From assembly GCF_002020355.1 (NCBI RefSeq), contig NZ_MPZV01000002.1, forward strand, positions 868,001 through 932,000: a stretch of 64,000 nucleotides of DNA, given 5' to 3'. The notes under the pieces were generated by a model, which saw only the letters and a program-made list of their open reading frames with translations, was not told the origin of the DNA and did no database searches. Both the position numbers and the translations under genes were made by a program. Shown piece by piece: positions 17,629 through 26,645 of the stretch. Source of the DNA: Thioclava sediminum. GTDB taxonomy: Bacteria > Pseudomonadota > Alphaproteobacteria > Rhodobacterales > Rhodobacteraceae. How positions within the stretch are numbered: the stretch's first letter is position 1; each line of letters begins with the position of its first letter.

Positions 17629-18081
17629 TCACAAATGTCCGAACACGTCTTTCAGAATCGCTTCCAGAGCCGCGGCATCCTCTTCGGTGAAGGCATCGGG
17701 CTGGTCGCTGTCGATATCGAGCACCGCGATGACACCGCGCTTTGCATGGACCGGGATCACCAGTTCCGAGCGGGTGGAACTTGCGCAGGCGATATGACCG
17801 GGGAAGGCCTCAACATCGGGCACCAGCTGCGTGCGCCCTTCGCGCGCCGCCGCCCCGCAGACCCCGCGCGAAAACGGGATCACGAGGCAACCATGCCCAC
17901 CCTGATAGGGGCCGATCTTCAGCAGTTCCGGCTCGGTCACCCGGTAGAACCCGGTCCAGTCGAAGCGGTCATCCGCATGATGGATTTCGCAGGCGAGCGT
18001 CGCCATCAGCGCGACCTCGTCGGTTTCACCCTCGGTCAGCGCAGCGATGCGTTTTGCCAGATCGTCGTAATCCACACTCAT
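17629..18081 (-). CDS. GAF-domain free methionine-(R)-sulfoxide reductase
   Basis: 150 aa, one GAF domain. It carries the three conserved cysteines of the fRMsr (YebR) type in GGHGCLVIPF, GVCGAAA and FPGHIACASSTRSEL, which distinguishes it from ligand-sensing GAF domains. The enzyme reduces free Met-R-sulfoxide in the cytoplasm during oxidative stress. Its ATG overlaps the thiolase stop by 4 nt, an odd functional pairing that implies co-expression. Confidence 0.88.
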   Translation of the reverse strand: MSVDYDDLAKRIAALTEGETDEVALMATLACEIHHADDRFDWTGFYRVTEPELLKIGPYQGGHGCLVIPFSRGVCGAAAREGRTQLVPDVEAFPGHIACASSTRSELVIPVHAKRGVIAVLDIDSDQPDAFTEEDAAALEAILKDVFGHL

Positions 18082-19256
18082 ACCCGTTCGATCGCGATGG
18101 CCGTGCCCTCGCCCCCACCGATACAGATCGCAGCCACGCCGCGCTTGAGATCGGCCTTTTCCAGCGCGTTGAGCAGCGTCACGATGATCCGCGCGCCCGA
18201 CGCCCCGATCGGATGGCCAAGCGCACAGGCGCCGCCATTCACGTTCACCTTGTCATGCGAAATGCCCAGCTTGTGCATGAAGGCCATCGGCACGACCGCG
18301 AAGGCCTCGTTGACTTCCCACAGATCGACGTCATCGACCGTCCAGCCGAGCTTCTTCAGCAGCTTCTCCGCCGCCGGAACCGGCGCCGTCGGGAAATCGG
18401 CGGGCGCCTGCGCATGGCTCGCATGGCCCAGAATGCGGGCGCGGATCGGCAGGCCCTCGGCCTTCGCCGCAGCCTCCGAGGCCAGCACCAGCGCCGCCGC
18501 GCCGTCCGAGATCGAGGACGAATTCGCCGCCGTCACCGTGCCGTCCTTGCGGAAGGCGGGTTTGAGATGCGGGATCTTGTCGGGGCGCGCATTACCCGGC
18601 TGCTCGTCAATCGCGACCACGGTTTCGCCCTTGCGGGTCTTCACGGTCACCGGCGCGATCTCGTCGGCGAAGGCCCCGGATTTGTCCGCTGCAACGGCCC
18701 GGTTCAGCGACGCCACCGCGTATTCGTCCTGCGCCTCGCGGGTGAATTGGAACGCCTGCGCGCAATCCTCGGCAAAGGTGCCCATAAGACGCCCCTTGTC
18801 ATAGGCATCCTCCAGCCCGTCGAGAAACATGTGATCGAGCGCCTGAGCGTGGCCCAACCGTGCCCCCGCGCGCATCTTCGGCAGCATGTAGGGCGCGTTG
18901 GTCATGCTCTCCATGCCGCCCGCGACCATCACCCCGGTCTGGCCGAGCGCGATCTGGTCATAGGCCACCATCGCCGCTTTCATGCCCGAGCCGCACATCT
19001 TGTTCAGCGTCGTCGCGGGCACCTCCTCGCCAAGGCCCGCCGCGAAGCCTGCCTGCCGCGCGGGCGCCTGCCCCTGACCTGCGGGCAGCACGCAGCCCAT
19101 CAGAACTTCCTCGATCCGCGCAGGCGCAACGCCCGCACCTTCCATCGCCGCCTTGATGGCGGTCCCGCCCAGTTCCGACGCAGGCACACCTGCAAACACG
19201 CCCTGCATTCCGCCCATCGGCGTGCGCGAGGCTCCGACGATCACCACGTTTTCCAT
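18078..19256 (-). CDS. Acetyl-CoA C-acetyltransferase (thiolase)
   Basis: 392 aa biosynthetic-type thiolase. The acyl-accepting cysteine is in NKMCGSGMKAA (near 89), the active-site His in GGACALGHPIGASG and the second catalytic Cys in CIGGGEGTA. Condensing two acetyl-CoA to acetoacetyl-CoA would feed polyhydroxybutyrate synthesis and the ethylmalonyl-CoA pathway implied by the dehydrogenase at 6900. The start is ATG 19256 with GGAGGG upstream. It leads the leftward thiolase-GAF-GFA-RluA run and diverges from the STAS gene. Confidence 0.9.
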   Translation of the reverse strand: MENVVIVGASRTPMGGMQGVFAGVPASELGGTAIKAAMEGAGVAPARIEEVLMGCVLPAGQGQAPARQAGFAAGLGEEVPATTLNKMCGSGMKAAMVAYDQIALGQTGVMVAGGMESMTNAPYMLPKMRAGARLGHAQALDHMFLDGLEDAYDKGRLMGTFAEDCAQAFQFTREAQDEYAVASLNRAVAADKSGAFADEIAPVTVKTRKGETVVAIDEQPGNARPDKIPHLKPAFRKDGTVTAANSSSISDGAAALVLASEAAAKAEGLPIRARILGHASHAQAPADFPTAPVPAAEKLLKKLGWTVDDVDLWEVNEAFAVVPMAFMHKLGISHDKVNVNGGACALGHPIGASGARIIVTLLNALEKADLKRGVAAICIGGGEGTAIAIERV

Positions 19257-19343
19257 GATACCCTCCAAAATTCTGTCCCACGGATACCGAATGGTAAGCA
19301 TTGCCGTCTAGCCTTCCCGTCAGATCAACCGTGGGAGTCGGAT

Positions 19344-19688
19344 ATGAACCTCACTGCCGAAGCGCTGGAAGGCGCGCTTGTCGTCCATCTGGCCGAAGCG
19401 CGGCTGGATGCTGCCATCGCGATCCGGTTCAAGGAAAGAATGCGCGATGTGACCGTGCAACCGGCGGCGCGGGTGCTGCTGGACCTCTCGAAGGTGGAAT
19501 TTCTCGACAGTTCCGGGCTGGGCGCGGTGGTGGCGGTGATGAAATCGCTCGCGCCAAACCGCCAGCTCGAGCTTTGCGGGCTGACGCCGAATGTCGCAAA
19601 GGTTTTTCGCCTGACCCGGATGGATTCGGTGCTGCCGATCCACGCCAACCTCGAAGCCGCGCTGGGGGAGGGCCGGAAATATGCGTGA
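19344..19688 (+). CDS. STAS-domain anti-sigma factor antagonist (RsbV-like)
   Basis: 114 aa single STAS domain. The phospho-acceptor loop is KVEFLDSSGLGAVVAVMK, with Ser56/Ser57 as the serine that a partner kinase would phosphorylate. The start is ATG 19344, preceded by GGGAG; the frame is open far upstream only because it runs antisense to the thiolase. It overlaps the following HATPase gene by 8 nt, the classic antagonist/kinase pairing. No sigma factor or PP2C phosphatase gene is visible nearby. Confidence 0.9.
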   Translation: MNLTAEALEGALVVHLAEARLDAAIAIRFKERMRDVTVQPAARVLLDLSKVEFLDSSGLGAVVAVMKSLAPNRQLELCGLTPNVAKVFRLTRMDSVLPIHANLEAALGEGRKYA

Positions 19689-20196
19689 GCGTGTCAGACC
19701 GAAATCACCCCCCAGCACCCCGCGCCCAACCCCGCACCCGCAGCAGGCGGAAGTGCGGGTCTTCAACCTCAGCTTCGCGGCGACACCGATCGCGGTGCGT
19801 GACGCGCTGCGGGCTGCCGTGGCGCGTTTCATCCGTCTGATGACCGAGGAAGAGGCCGGGACGCTGGAATTGATTCTCGCAGAAATCCTCAACAACATCG
19901 TCGAGCATGGCTACGGCGATAGCGGCAAAGGCACGATCTCGCTCTCCATCGCGCGCGACGGTAAGGGGCTCACCTGCTCGGTCAGCGACGACGGGGCCGC
20001 GCTGCCTCCGGCCTGCCTCGATCTGGAAGACCGCGACCCGGAGCGGCCTGACCCGACCAGCCTGCCCGAAGGTGGTTTCGGCTGGTTCCTGATCCGCGAT
20101 CTTGCGACTGATCTGGGATACCACCGCGAGCAGGGGCGCAATCTGCTCGCCTTCCGCATGCCGCTAGACCCGATCGAAATTCGACGGGCGGGATAG
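19681..20196 (+). CDS. HATPase_c_2 anti-sigma regulatory kinase (RsbW-like)
   Basis: 171 aa. After a Pro-rich N-terminal tail of about 25 residues comes a GHKL ATPase domain with N-box ELILAEILNNIVEHGYGD and G-boxes VSDDGAALP and EGGFGWFLIRDLATD. Such proteins bind a sigma factor or other target and phosphorylate the STAS antagonist. It is co-translated with the STAS gene. The target is unknown. Confidence 0.88.
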   Translation: MRERVRPKSPPSTPRPTPHPQQAEVRVFNLSFAATPIAVRDALRAAVARFIRLMTEEEAGTLELILAEILNNIVEHGYGDSGKGTISLSIARDGKGLTCSVSDDGAALPPACLDLEDRDPERPDPTSLPEGGFGWFLIRDLATDLGYHREQGRNLLAFRMPLDPIEIRRAG

Positions 20197-20244
20197 GGCC
20201 CCTGCCCGACCCGCAGCCTTGCACCGTGGGCGGCGCGGTTCAGT

Positions 20245-20571
20245 TCAGTTCAGTTGGAATTGCAGCTGATACGACCCGTTACCGAATTCGCCGAAGAGGT
20301 CCTCGAGATCGGGATGGCTCACCGGTTCGCCGGAGAAATCCGCAACGAGGTTCTGCTCGGACACATAGGCCACGTAATAGCTCTCGTCGTTCTCTGCGAG
20401 CAGGTGGTAATAGGGCTGATCCTTGGACGGGCGCGACTCCTCGGGGATTGCGTCATACCATTCCTGCGAGTTGGAGAAGATCGCATCGACATCGAACACC
20501 ACCCCGCGGAACGGGTGGTTGCGATGTCGCACCACTTGGCCGATGTGATATTTCGCGTGCGTGGTATGCAT
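20245..20571 (-). CDS. hspQ: Heat shock protein HspQ (hemimethylated-DNA-binding-like domain)
   Basis: 108 aa. Family marks: AKYHIGQVVRHRNHPFRGVVFDVDA at the start, QPYYHLLAEN and YVAYVSEQNL. In enterobacteria HspQ modulates Lon protease activity and is heat-inducible. I placed the start at ATG 20571 because AGGA lies 5 nt upstream; the ATG at 20583 has its purine run too close. The stop lies within a TTCAG pentanucleotide repeat. Confidence 0.9.
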   Translation of the reverse strand: MHTTHAKYHIGQVVRHRNHPFRGVVFDVDAIFSNSQEWYDAIPEESRPSKDQPYYHLLAENDESYYVAYVSEQNLVADFSGEPVSHPDLEDLFGEFGNGSYQLQFQLN

Positions 20572-20589
20572 ATCTATCCTCATACCTTA

Positions 20590-20618
20590 ATTCTAAATCG
20601 TGAAACCGCTCAGGTCCA
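20590..20618 (-). promoter_or_regulatory. Candidate sigma70-type promoter for hspQ
   Basis: On the minus strand TGGACC (20618-20613) and TAGAAT (20595-20590) are 17 bp apart and match the -35 and -10 consensus at 4/6 and 5/6. Transcription would start about 10 nt before the ribosome site. I saw no clear heat-shock sigma factor element. Confidence 0.4.
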
Positions 20619-20761
20619 CGTTTTCGCCTCATTTCCGCCGGAAACAGATTGTCCGATTCGTCGCGACAGTCCGCTGATCCTGTGCGTTTCCCGGTTTTCG
20701 AACGGGCCAATTACGCATAGACTGACAAAAAACAAGGCCGTCAGAGCAAAGAAGAGCAGCT

Positions 20762-21340
20762 ATGAAGAAATACCTCGCCCTCGGCGTAGTGCTTGCGGTG
20801 GCCGCCTGCGGAGGCGGACCGTCCAAGCCCCCGCGCAATCTTGATGACGCCTGCGCGATCATCAAAGAACGCCCGCAATACTTCAACGCCATGCGCCGGA
20901 CGGAGGCACGCTGGGGCGTGCCGGTCGCCGTGCAGATGGCCACGATCCACCAGGAAAGCAAGTTCGACGGCAATGCGAAGACGCCGCAGCGCTTCGCGCT
21001 CGGGATCATCCCGCTGGGCCGCCAGAGCTCCGCCTATGGCTACAGCCAAGCGCTGGACGGCACCTGGGACGAGTATCGCGAAGATACCCATCGCTTCGGT
21101 GCAAGGCGCAACCGCATCTCGGATGCCACCGACTTCATGGGCTGGTACATGGACGGCACGCAGAAGAAGCTCGGCATCTCCAAGGCCGACGCGCGCAACC
21201 AGTATCTGGCCTATCACGAAGGGCGCGGTGGCTACTCGCGCGGGTCACACCGGTCGAAATCCTGGCTTCTCGCCGTGGCCGACCGCGTCGCATCCCGCGC
21301 GCAGATGTACGAAATCCAACTGCAATCCTGCCGGCGCTGA
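20762..21340 (+). CDS. SLT-type transglycosylase-like lipoprotein
   Basis: 192 aa. An N-terminal lipoprotein signal (MKKYLALGVVLAVAAC, lipobox VAAC) is followed by a lysozyme-like fold with the catalytic-Glu segment ATIHQESKFDGNA, then AYGYSQALDGTWDEYR and NQYLAYHEGRGGY. This matches soluble lytic transglycosylase-like domains that cleave peptidoglycan between MurNAc and GlcNAc. The site is periplasmic, lipid-anchored. It diverges from hspQ and converges on lolA with 4 bp between stops. Confidence 0.88.
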   Translation: MKKYLALGVVLAVAACGGGPSKPPRNLDDACAIIKERPQYFNAMRRTEARWGVPVAVQMATIHQESKFDGNAKTPQRFALGIIPLGRQSSAYGYSQALDGTWDEYREDTHRFGARRNRISDATDFMGWYMDGTQKKLGISKADARNQYLAYHEGRGGYSRGSHRSKSWLLAVADRVASRAQMYEIQLQSCRR

Positions 21341-21344
21341 GAAA

Positions 21345-21947
21345 TCAGCGCCGCTGGGCCAACGCCTGATCGATGGAGAACATCGACGTGGCGAAGTTGC
21401 CGCCCTTTTGCAGGTTGTTCAGGATCGTCGTGGTCTTCTCGCCCGACTGGTTGGTGATCACCCACTGGCGTAGCTCGACCGGCCCGTCGGTGAAGACCAG
21501 CTGAATATTGCCGTATTCGGGATGCTGCGGATCCTGCGCGGTGACGATCGTCTTCGGCCCGTCCGTCGTGTAGCCCACGACCATACCGTTACGATTCAGG
21601 TCGATATTGCGCCCGAGGATCAGGTTCAGCGGCGTCTTCACCAGCGGATATTGCTCCGGCGGCTGGTTCGATTTGGGATCGAACACCGCAACCCGGTTGG
21701 CCGAGGCCAGCACCAACGTCTTGTCGTTATTGTACTGAAAGCGCGCCCGACCGGGCCGCTTGATGAACAGCTTGCCGGTCGAGATCGACCCGTCCGAATT
21801 GACCTGCGTGAAATCCGCCGAAGCGGAGGTCAGCGAGTTCAGATAGGACGATATCTGATTCAGCGAGACTTTCCCGGCCGAGGCCGGAAGGGCGAGCGCC
21901 AGCGTGAAGATCGCGGCGAGCAGGATGCGGATCTGTTTCATGACCAT
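21345..21947 (-). CDS. lolA: Outer-membrane lipoprotein carrier protein LolA
   Basis: About 200 aa periplasmic chaperone that shuttles lipoproteins from the LolCDE transporter to the outer membrane. A signal peptide (ILLAAIFTLALALPASA) precedes a LolA fold with SYLNSLTSASADFTQVNSDGSISTGKL, FIKRPGRARFQYN and the hydrophobic strand VLASANRVAVFDP. The start is ambiguous: GGAG lies 11 nt before ATG 21947, and another ATG follows at 21941. It is downstream of ftsK, as in many alphaproteobacteria, after a terminator. Confidence 0.92.
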   Translation of the reverse strand: MVMKQIRILLAAIFTLALALPASAGKVSLNQISSYLNSLTSASADFTQVNSDGSISTGKLFIKRPGRARFQYNNDKTLVLASANRVAVFDPKSNQPPEQYPLVKTPLNLILGRNIDLNRNGMVVGYTTDGPKTIVTAQDPQHPEYGNIQLVFTDGPVELRQWVITNQSGEKTTTILNNLQKGGNFATSMFSIDQALAQRR

Positions 21948-22120
21948 AGATTTAGGCACTCCTTGCGAAAGCGGAAGTCCCGCCGTAACGCGCCAATCGC
22001 GCTGCGGGTCCGTCTTGAGCGCATTTGCGCCTAACAGGGGATGTCATTCAATAACAGCGCCCCCGTATCGGATCACTGCGCCCGGCGGTCGTCCCGAGTA
22101 AGGGGCCCCTGAAACGCAAA

Positions 22121-22145
22121 GCGCCCCGAGGTCTCCCCGGGGCGC
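22121..22145 (-). terminator. Rho-independent terminator after ftsK
   Basis: GCGCCCCG (22121-22128) pairs with CGGGGCGC (22138-22145) around a 9-nt loop. Read on the minus strand it is followed by TTTGCGTTT, 25 nt after the ftsK stop at 22170. Confidence 0.8.
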
Positions 22146-22169
22146 ATCGCATTTCTGATTGTGACCGGC

Positions 22170-25100
22170 TTACTGCTGCTCGGGCACGAGGATTTCGCGT
22201 TTACCGACATGGTTGGCCGAGGACACGATGCCCTGATCCTCCATCTGCTCCACGAGGCGCGCGGCCTTGTTATAGCCGATGCCCAGCTTGCGCTGGATGT
22301 AGGAGGTCGAGCATTTGCGATCCTTTATCACGATGCCCACCGCCTGATCGTAGAGCGCATCCTCACCGCCAGTATTGCCACCGGTGTTGAGGCCGAGCAC
22401 CGCGTCAATATCGCTCGCCGTGTCGTCATCGGGGCCTTCGACCACGCCCGACATGTATTCCGGCGGACCGAAGCTCTTGAGGTGGTTGACGATTTCTTCG
22501 ACTTCCTCGTCGGACACGAACGGCCCGTGGCAACGGGTGATCTTGCCGCCGCCCGCCATGTAGAGCATGTCGCCCATGCCCAGAAGCTGCTCGGCGCCCT
22601 GCTCGCCCAGAATGGTGCGGCTGTCGATCTTCGATGTAACCTGGAAGGAGATCCGGGTCGGGAAGTTCGCCTTGATCGTGCCGGTGATGACATCGACCGA
22701 GGGGCGCTGCGTGGCCATGATCAGGTGAATCCCCGAGGCCCGCGCCATCTGCGCCAGACGCTGGATGCAGGCCTCGATCTCTTTCCCTGCGACCATCATC
22801 AGGTCGGCCATCTCGTCGACGATGACGACGATATAGGGGAAAGGCTCGGGCTGGAATTCATCCGTCTCGAAGATCGGCTCGCCGGTTTCCTCGTCGAAGC
22901 CGGTCTGCACGGTGCGCTTGAACATCTCGCCTTTCTCAAGGCTTTCCTTCACGCGACCGTTGTAGCCCTCGATGTTGCGCACGCCCATCTTGGACATCTT
23001 GCGATAGCGCTCTTCCATCTCCGAGACGACCCATTTCAGGGCGACAACCGCCTTCTTCGGGTCGGTCACAACCGGCGACAGCAGATGCGGAATGCCGTCA
23101 TAGACGGAGAGTTCGAGCATCTTCGGGTCGATCATGATCAGGCGGCACTCTTCCGGCGTCAGACGGTAGAGCAGCGACAGGATCATCGTGTTGATCGCCA
23201 CCGACTTACCCGAGCCAGTCGTCCCCGCGATCAGCAGGTGAGGCATCTTGGCGAGGTTGGTGACGATCGGCTCGCCGCCGATGGTCTTGCCCAGAGCCAG
23301 CGGCAGCTTGATGTTCTTGTCGTCGAAATCGCGCGCCGAGAGGATCTCGCGCAGCACGACCTTCTCGCGGTGATCGTTGGGCAGTTCGATGCCGATCACC
23401 GAGCGGCCCGGCACGGTCGAAACGCGCGCCGACAGCGCCGACATCGAGCGGGCGATATCGTCGGCCAGACCGATCACACGGCTGGCTTTCAGACCCGGCG
23501 CGGGCTCGAGCTCATACATCGTGACGACGGGGCCGGGGCGGACCGAGACGATCTCGCCCTTCACGCCGTAATCGTCGAGCACGGTCTCGAGCATCCGCGC
23601 GTTCTCTTCCAACGCCTCGTCGGAAAGCTGGTGACGCTGGATCGTCGTGGGGTTGGTCAGCAGCGACAGCGGCGGCATCTCGAAGGGCGCGGTTTTCGGC
23701 TTTTCGAAAGCCATCTTCGGCTGCGCCTCTTCGATCGCACGACGCGAGGGGGCTGCGGGTTTCGCCGCAGGCTGCACGACGCGCTTCGGCTCGGGCTGCT
23801 TGATCACCTGACGGTCGAGACCGCGTGCGGAGGCCGGGATTTCCGGCACCACGTCTTCCTCGATCCATTGCGCAGCACCCGTTTCGTCGAAGGAGTGCGG
23901 CTCGCCTGCGTAGAAATGCTCGGTGCGCATGTCGCGGGAATCGGCCTCGAAGCCTTCGTAATCCGGGTGGGTCCAGTCGCGGCTGTCATCGTCCGCGTAG
24001 TCATAACCCTGCGCGACCTGCTCAGCCGCCGTCATCTGCGGCTCGTCGGCACCGTCATAGGCCATTTCGGGCGCATGCTCGGCGGCAGCGGCAGGCGCGC
24101 CGAAGCCCGGCATGAAGCGCGGTTTGGCCTTGAGCGGCGGCTCGGCGCGCAGTTGCGGCTCGGCCCGCAGCGGCGGTTCCTGATGCACGACCTGCGGCTG
24201 GCGCGGTGCGCGCGCGAGGCGCTTGGCGACGGCGGCCAGCACCGAGGCCGAAGGACGCGGCGGCTCCGGCTCGGGGTCGGCGAAGGTCTCGGGCATATCG
24301 TGATGCAGCGGGGCCTCAGGCTCGGGCGCGTAATCGGCCACGATCGGCGCCGACTTGCGGTTCTGCACCGCTTGGCTGATCCGGGCGCGAATGCGATCCT
24401 CGGACGGCGCTGCGGGCTGCGCTTGGTCGTCCCAATAGGGCTCGGTCTCGAACAGTTCGGGCGAGGCATCATAGGGATCGTAATCGGGTTCCACCGGACG
24501 ACGGATGCGCGACAGGAAGGACGGGCGTGCCGCCGGGGCCGCTTCGACCTCGGGCGCCCAGTCATGCGGGGCATAGGCCTGCTGCTCTTCCCAAGCTGCC
24601 AGCTCTGCGGCGCGTTCGGCCGCTTCCGCGCGGCGCTGACGTGCCCGCTCTGCCGCCGAGCGAGCCCCCGTAACCGAGGCCGAAGCCCCGCGTCCCAGAA
24701 GGTTCATCGCACCAACGTAAATTGCGACCGTGCCCAGCCACATGAAGCGCGTAATCGCTTGCAGCTCGGGCTTCGTGAAGCCGAGAACGAAGGTCGCCAT
24801 GGCCAGCATTGCCGCGGCGAGGACCAGCGACAGAAGCTTCAGCCCGACAACGCCAGAGATCGGGACGATCCCCAGCATCGCGCCCGCGATCATGTCACCG
24901 AAATGCCCGCCGAGGCCGAAGGCCTGACCCCATTGATCGCCCGGCACCAGAAGGGCCGCGTAAACGGCGGCGACGGCCACGGCGATCGGGAAGAAGATCA
25001 TCCGCGACACGAGACGCTCTTCGCCGCGATGGGTGATCATGCGCAGCCCCCAGGCCACCAGCGCCGCGGGCAGCAGCCACGCGCCGTGGCCTACGATCAC

Positions 25101-25334
25101 GAAGAGAGGCGAGGCGATCCCGGCACCGATCCGGCCCAGCCAGTTCTGCACCGGCTCATCCGAGGCTGCCATCCAGCTTGGATCTTCGGGGTGATAGGAG
25201 AAAAGCATCATCGCGGCGAGCAGGCCGAAGACGACCAGCAGCCCCCCTACCAACTCTTTGCCACGCCGTTCCAGAACGGCTTGCGTGTCCTGATCGAAAA
25301 GCGGATCGCGCTGTCGAACCTGATAAGATGCCAT
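22170..25334 (-). CDS. ftsK: DNA translocase FtsK
   Basis: 1054 aa. Four transmembrane helices lie in residues 25-200. A Pro/Ala/Glu-rich linker runs to about 560, followed by the RecA-like motor with Walker A GTTGSGKS near residue 703 and Walker [14 protein letters not shown], and the C-terminal gamma winged helix ([20 protein letters not shown]) that reads KOPS sites. It anchors at the septum, pumps chromosome ends apart and activates XerCD at dif. Last in transcription before a terminator; lolA follows. Confidence 0.97.
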   Translation of the reverse strand: MASYQVRQRDPLFDQDTQAVLERRGKELVGGLLVVFGLLAAMMLFSYHPEDPSWMAASDEPVQNWLGRIGAGIASPLFVIVGHGAWLLPAALVAWGLRMITHRGEERLVSRMIFFPIAVAVAAVYAALLVPGDQWGQAFGLGGHFGDMIAGAMLGIVPISGVVGLKLLSLVLAAAMLAMATFVLGFTKPELQAITRFMWLGTVAIYVGAMNLLGRGASASVTGARSAAERARQRRAEAAERAAELAAWEEQQAYAPHDWAPEVEAAPAARPSFLSRIRRPVEPDYDPYDASPELFETEPYWDDQAQPAAPSEDRIRARISQAVQNRKSAPIVADYAPEPEAPLHHDMPETFADPEPEPPRPSASVLAAVAKRLARAPRQPQVVHQEPPLRAEPQLRAEPPLKAKPRFMPGFGAPAAAAEHAPEMAYDGADEPQMTAAEQVAQGYDYADDDSRDWTHPDYEGFEADSRDMRTEHFYAGEPHSFDETGAAQWIEEDVVPEIPASARGLDRQVIKQPEPKRVVQPAAKPAAPSRRAIEEAQPKMAFEKPKTAPFEMPPLSLLTNPTTIQRHQLSDEALEENARMLETVLDDYGVKGEIVSVRPGPVVTMYELEPAPGLKASRVIGLADDIARSMSALSARVSTVPGRSVIGIELPNDHREKVVLREILSARDFDDKNIKLPLALGKTIGGEPIVTNLAKMPHLLIAGTTGSGKSVAINTMILSLLYRLTPEECRLIMIDPKMLELSVYDGIPHLLSPVVTDPKKAVVALKWVVSEMEERYRKMSKMGVRNIEGYNGRVKESLEKGEMFKRTVQTGFDEETGEPIFETDEFQPEPFPYIVVIVDEMADLMMVAGKEIEACIQRLAQMARASGIHLIMATQRPSVDVITGTIKANFPTRISFQVTSKIDSRTILGEQGAEQLLGMGDMLYMAGGGKITRCHGPFVSDEEVEEIVNHLKSFGPPEYMSGVVEGPDDDTASDIDAVLGLNTGGNTGGEDALYDQAVGIVIKDRKCSTSYIQRKLGIGYNKAARLVEQMEDQGIVSSANHVGKREILVPEQQ

Positions 25335-25346
25335 AACCTACCGTCC

Positions 25347-26525
25347 TCAACCGTATAGGCAGTCGCGGAGCTGCATCAGCCCGCGCTGCGTTTCTGCTTT
25401 TGGAGCGACCAGAGCCACTCTGATATATTTCTGGCCGGGGTTTTCCCCGTTCACCTCGCGCGCGAGATAGGCGCCCGGCAGCACGCGAATGCCGGTCTCT
25501 GTCCAAAGCTTGAGCGCCGCCGCCTCCCCGTCTTCGACGGGAAGCCAGAGGAAGAAGCCGCCCTGCGGCAGCTGGAAGCCATTGACGCCATCGAAGATCT
25601 GTCCCGCGATCTCGTATTTCTCGGCGTAGAGGCGACGATTTTCCGTGACATGGGCCTCATCCGCCCAAGCGCGCTCGGCCACGCGCTGCAACGGCTGCGG
25701 CAGCGGCGCGCCGGCATAGGCGCGCAGGCGACGGATATGTTTGATGCTTTGCGGCCCGGCGGCGAGGAAGCCCGAGCGCAGCCCCGGCAGGTTCGACCGC
25801 TTCGAGAGCGAATGGAAAATCACCACGCGCTCGGGGTCGATGCCCTCTTCGGCGGCGACCTGTGCCGCACCGGGCGGCGGGGCCTCGCGCCAGATCTCGG
25901 AATAGCACTCGTCGGCGAAGACGATGAAATCGTGCTTCTCGGCCAGATGCAGCAGATCGGCCAGATAATCGCGTCTCGCGACCGCGCCCTGCGGGTTCGA
26001 GGGCGAGCACAGATAGGCCACGGTGATGCGGTCCAGCACCTCGGGCGCAAGTGCCGAATAATTAGGCAAAAACCCCGTATCAGCGCCCGCGGGCACGAAA
26101 ACCGGCTCCGCGCCGACGGCTGCCGCCGCCACCGCATAGACCTGATAGAACGGGTTCGGGATCGCGATCACGGGCGTTTTGCCGCGTTTCGTCTCGGGCG
26201 AAAGCGCCATCGCGGCGTTGTAGAGACCCTCGCGGGTGCCGTTGAGCGCCATGATCCGCTCGGGTCCGATCTCGACCGAATAGCGCCGCTTCAGCCAGCC
26301 CGAGATCGCGTCCAACAATTCGGGCGTGCCGTCATTTGCGGGATATTTTCCAAACTCTCCAAGGCTTTGCGCGATCACATCGCCGACGAACTCGGGCATG
26401 GGGTGGCGCGGCTCGCCAATGGACATGGCCAAGACGTCGCCGCCCGGTTCATGCGAATCGAGCAGCGCGCGCAAACGCGGAAATGCGTATTCGGGCAGGT
26501 TCGAAAACCGCTCGGGAAAGTCCAT
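25347..26525 (-). CDS. dapC: Class I/II aminotransferase, probably N-succinyldiaminopimelate aminotransferase
   Basis: 392 aa fold-type-I PLP enzyme. The PLP lysine lies in HSLSKRSNLPGLRSGF, whose wording is characteristic of the DapC branch. Other marks are NPFYQVYAVAAAAVGAEPVFVP, CSPSNPQGAV and ADECYSEIW. DapC converts N-succinyl-2-amino-6-oxopimelate to N-succinyl-LL-diaminopimelate, the DapE substrate, and dapE is present at 3396. GAGGC lies 4 nt before the ATG. It is 12 bp upstream of ftsK. A different aspartate-family aminotransferase is possible. Confidence 0.75.
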   Translation of the reverse strand: MDFPERFSNLPEYAFPRLRALLDSHEPGGDVLAMSIGEPRHPMPEFVGDVIAQSLGEFGKYPANDGTPELLDAISGWLKRRYSVEIGPERIMALNGTREGLYNAAMALSPETKRGKTPVIAIPNPFYQVYAVAAAAVGAEPVFVPAGADTGFLPNYSALAPEVLDRITVAYLCSPSNPQGAVARRDYLADLLHLAEKHDFIVFADECYSEIWREAPPPGAAQVAAEEGIDPERVVIFHSLSKRSNLPGLRSGFLAAGPQSIKHIRRLRAYAGAPLPQPLQRVAERAWADEAHVTENRRLYAEKYEIAGQIFDGVNGFQLPQGGFFLWLPVEDGEAAALKLWTETGIRVLPGAYLAREVNGENPGQKYIRVALVAPKAETQRGLMQLRDCLYG

Positions 26526-26645
26526 CTGTGCCTCATCGAATGGGGTCTATGTCGCCCCTTATTGCCGACGAGGTTACAAAAGCTCCGCCGTTTCGTCCAG
26601 AAAAAGACAAGCTCCAGAGCGGGTTGACCACAAGAAATGTGGTTT

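Noticed and set aside
17742-19343. Rightward frame opposite the thiolase, continuous with the STAS gene
   Set aside because: The STAS domain begins at ATG 19344 with a ribosome site; the earlier part is antisense composition.
20240-20253. TTCAG pentanucleotide repeat at the hspQ stop as a contingency locus
   Set aside because: Only about three units, and slippage would change just the last residues of the protein.
22161-25358. A 1065-codon rightward open frame opposite ftsK
   Set aside because: It is the antisense of a real FtsK gene; its His/Arg/Asp-rich composition is what high-GC antisense frames produce, and no domain is visible.
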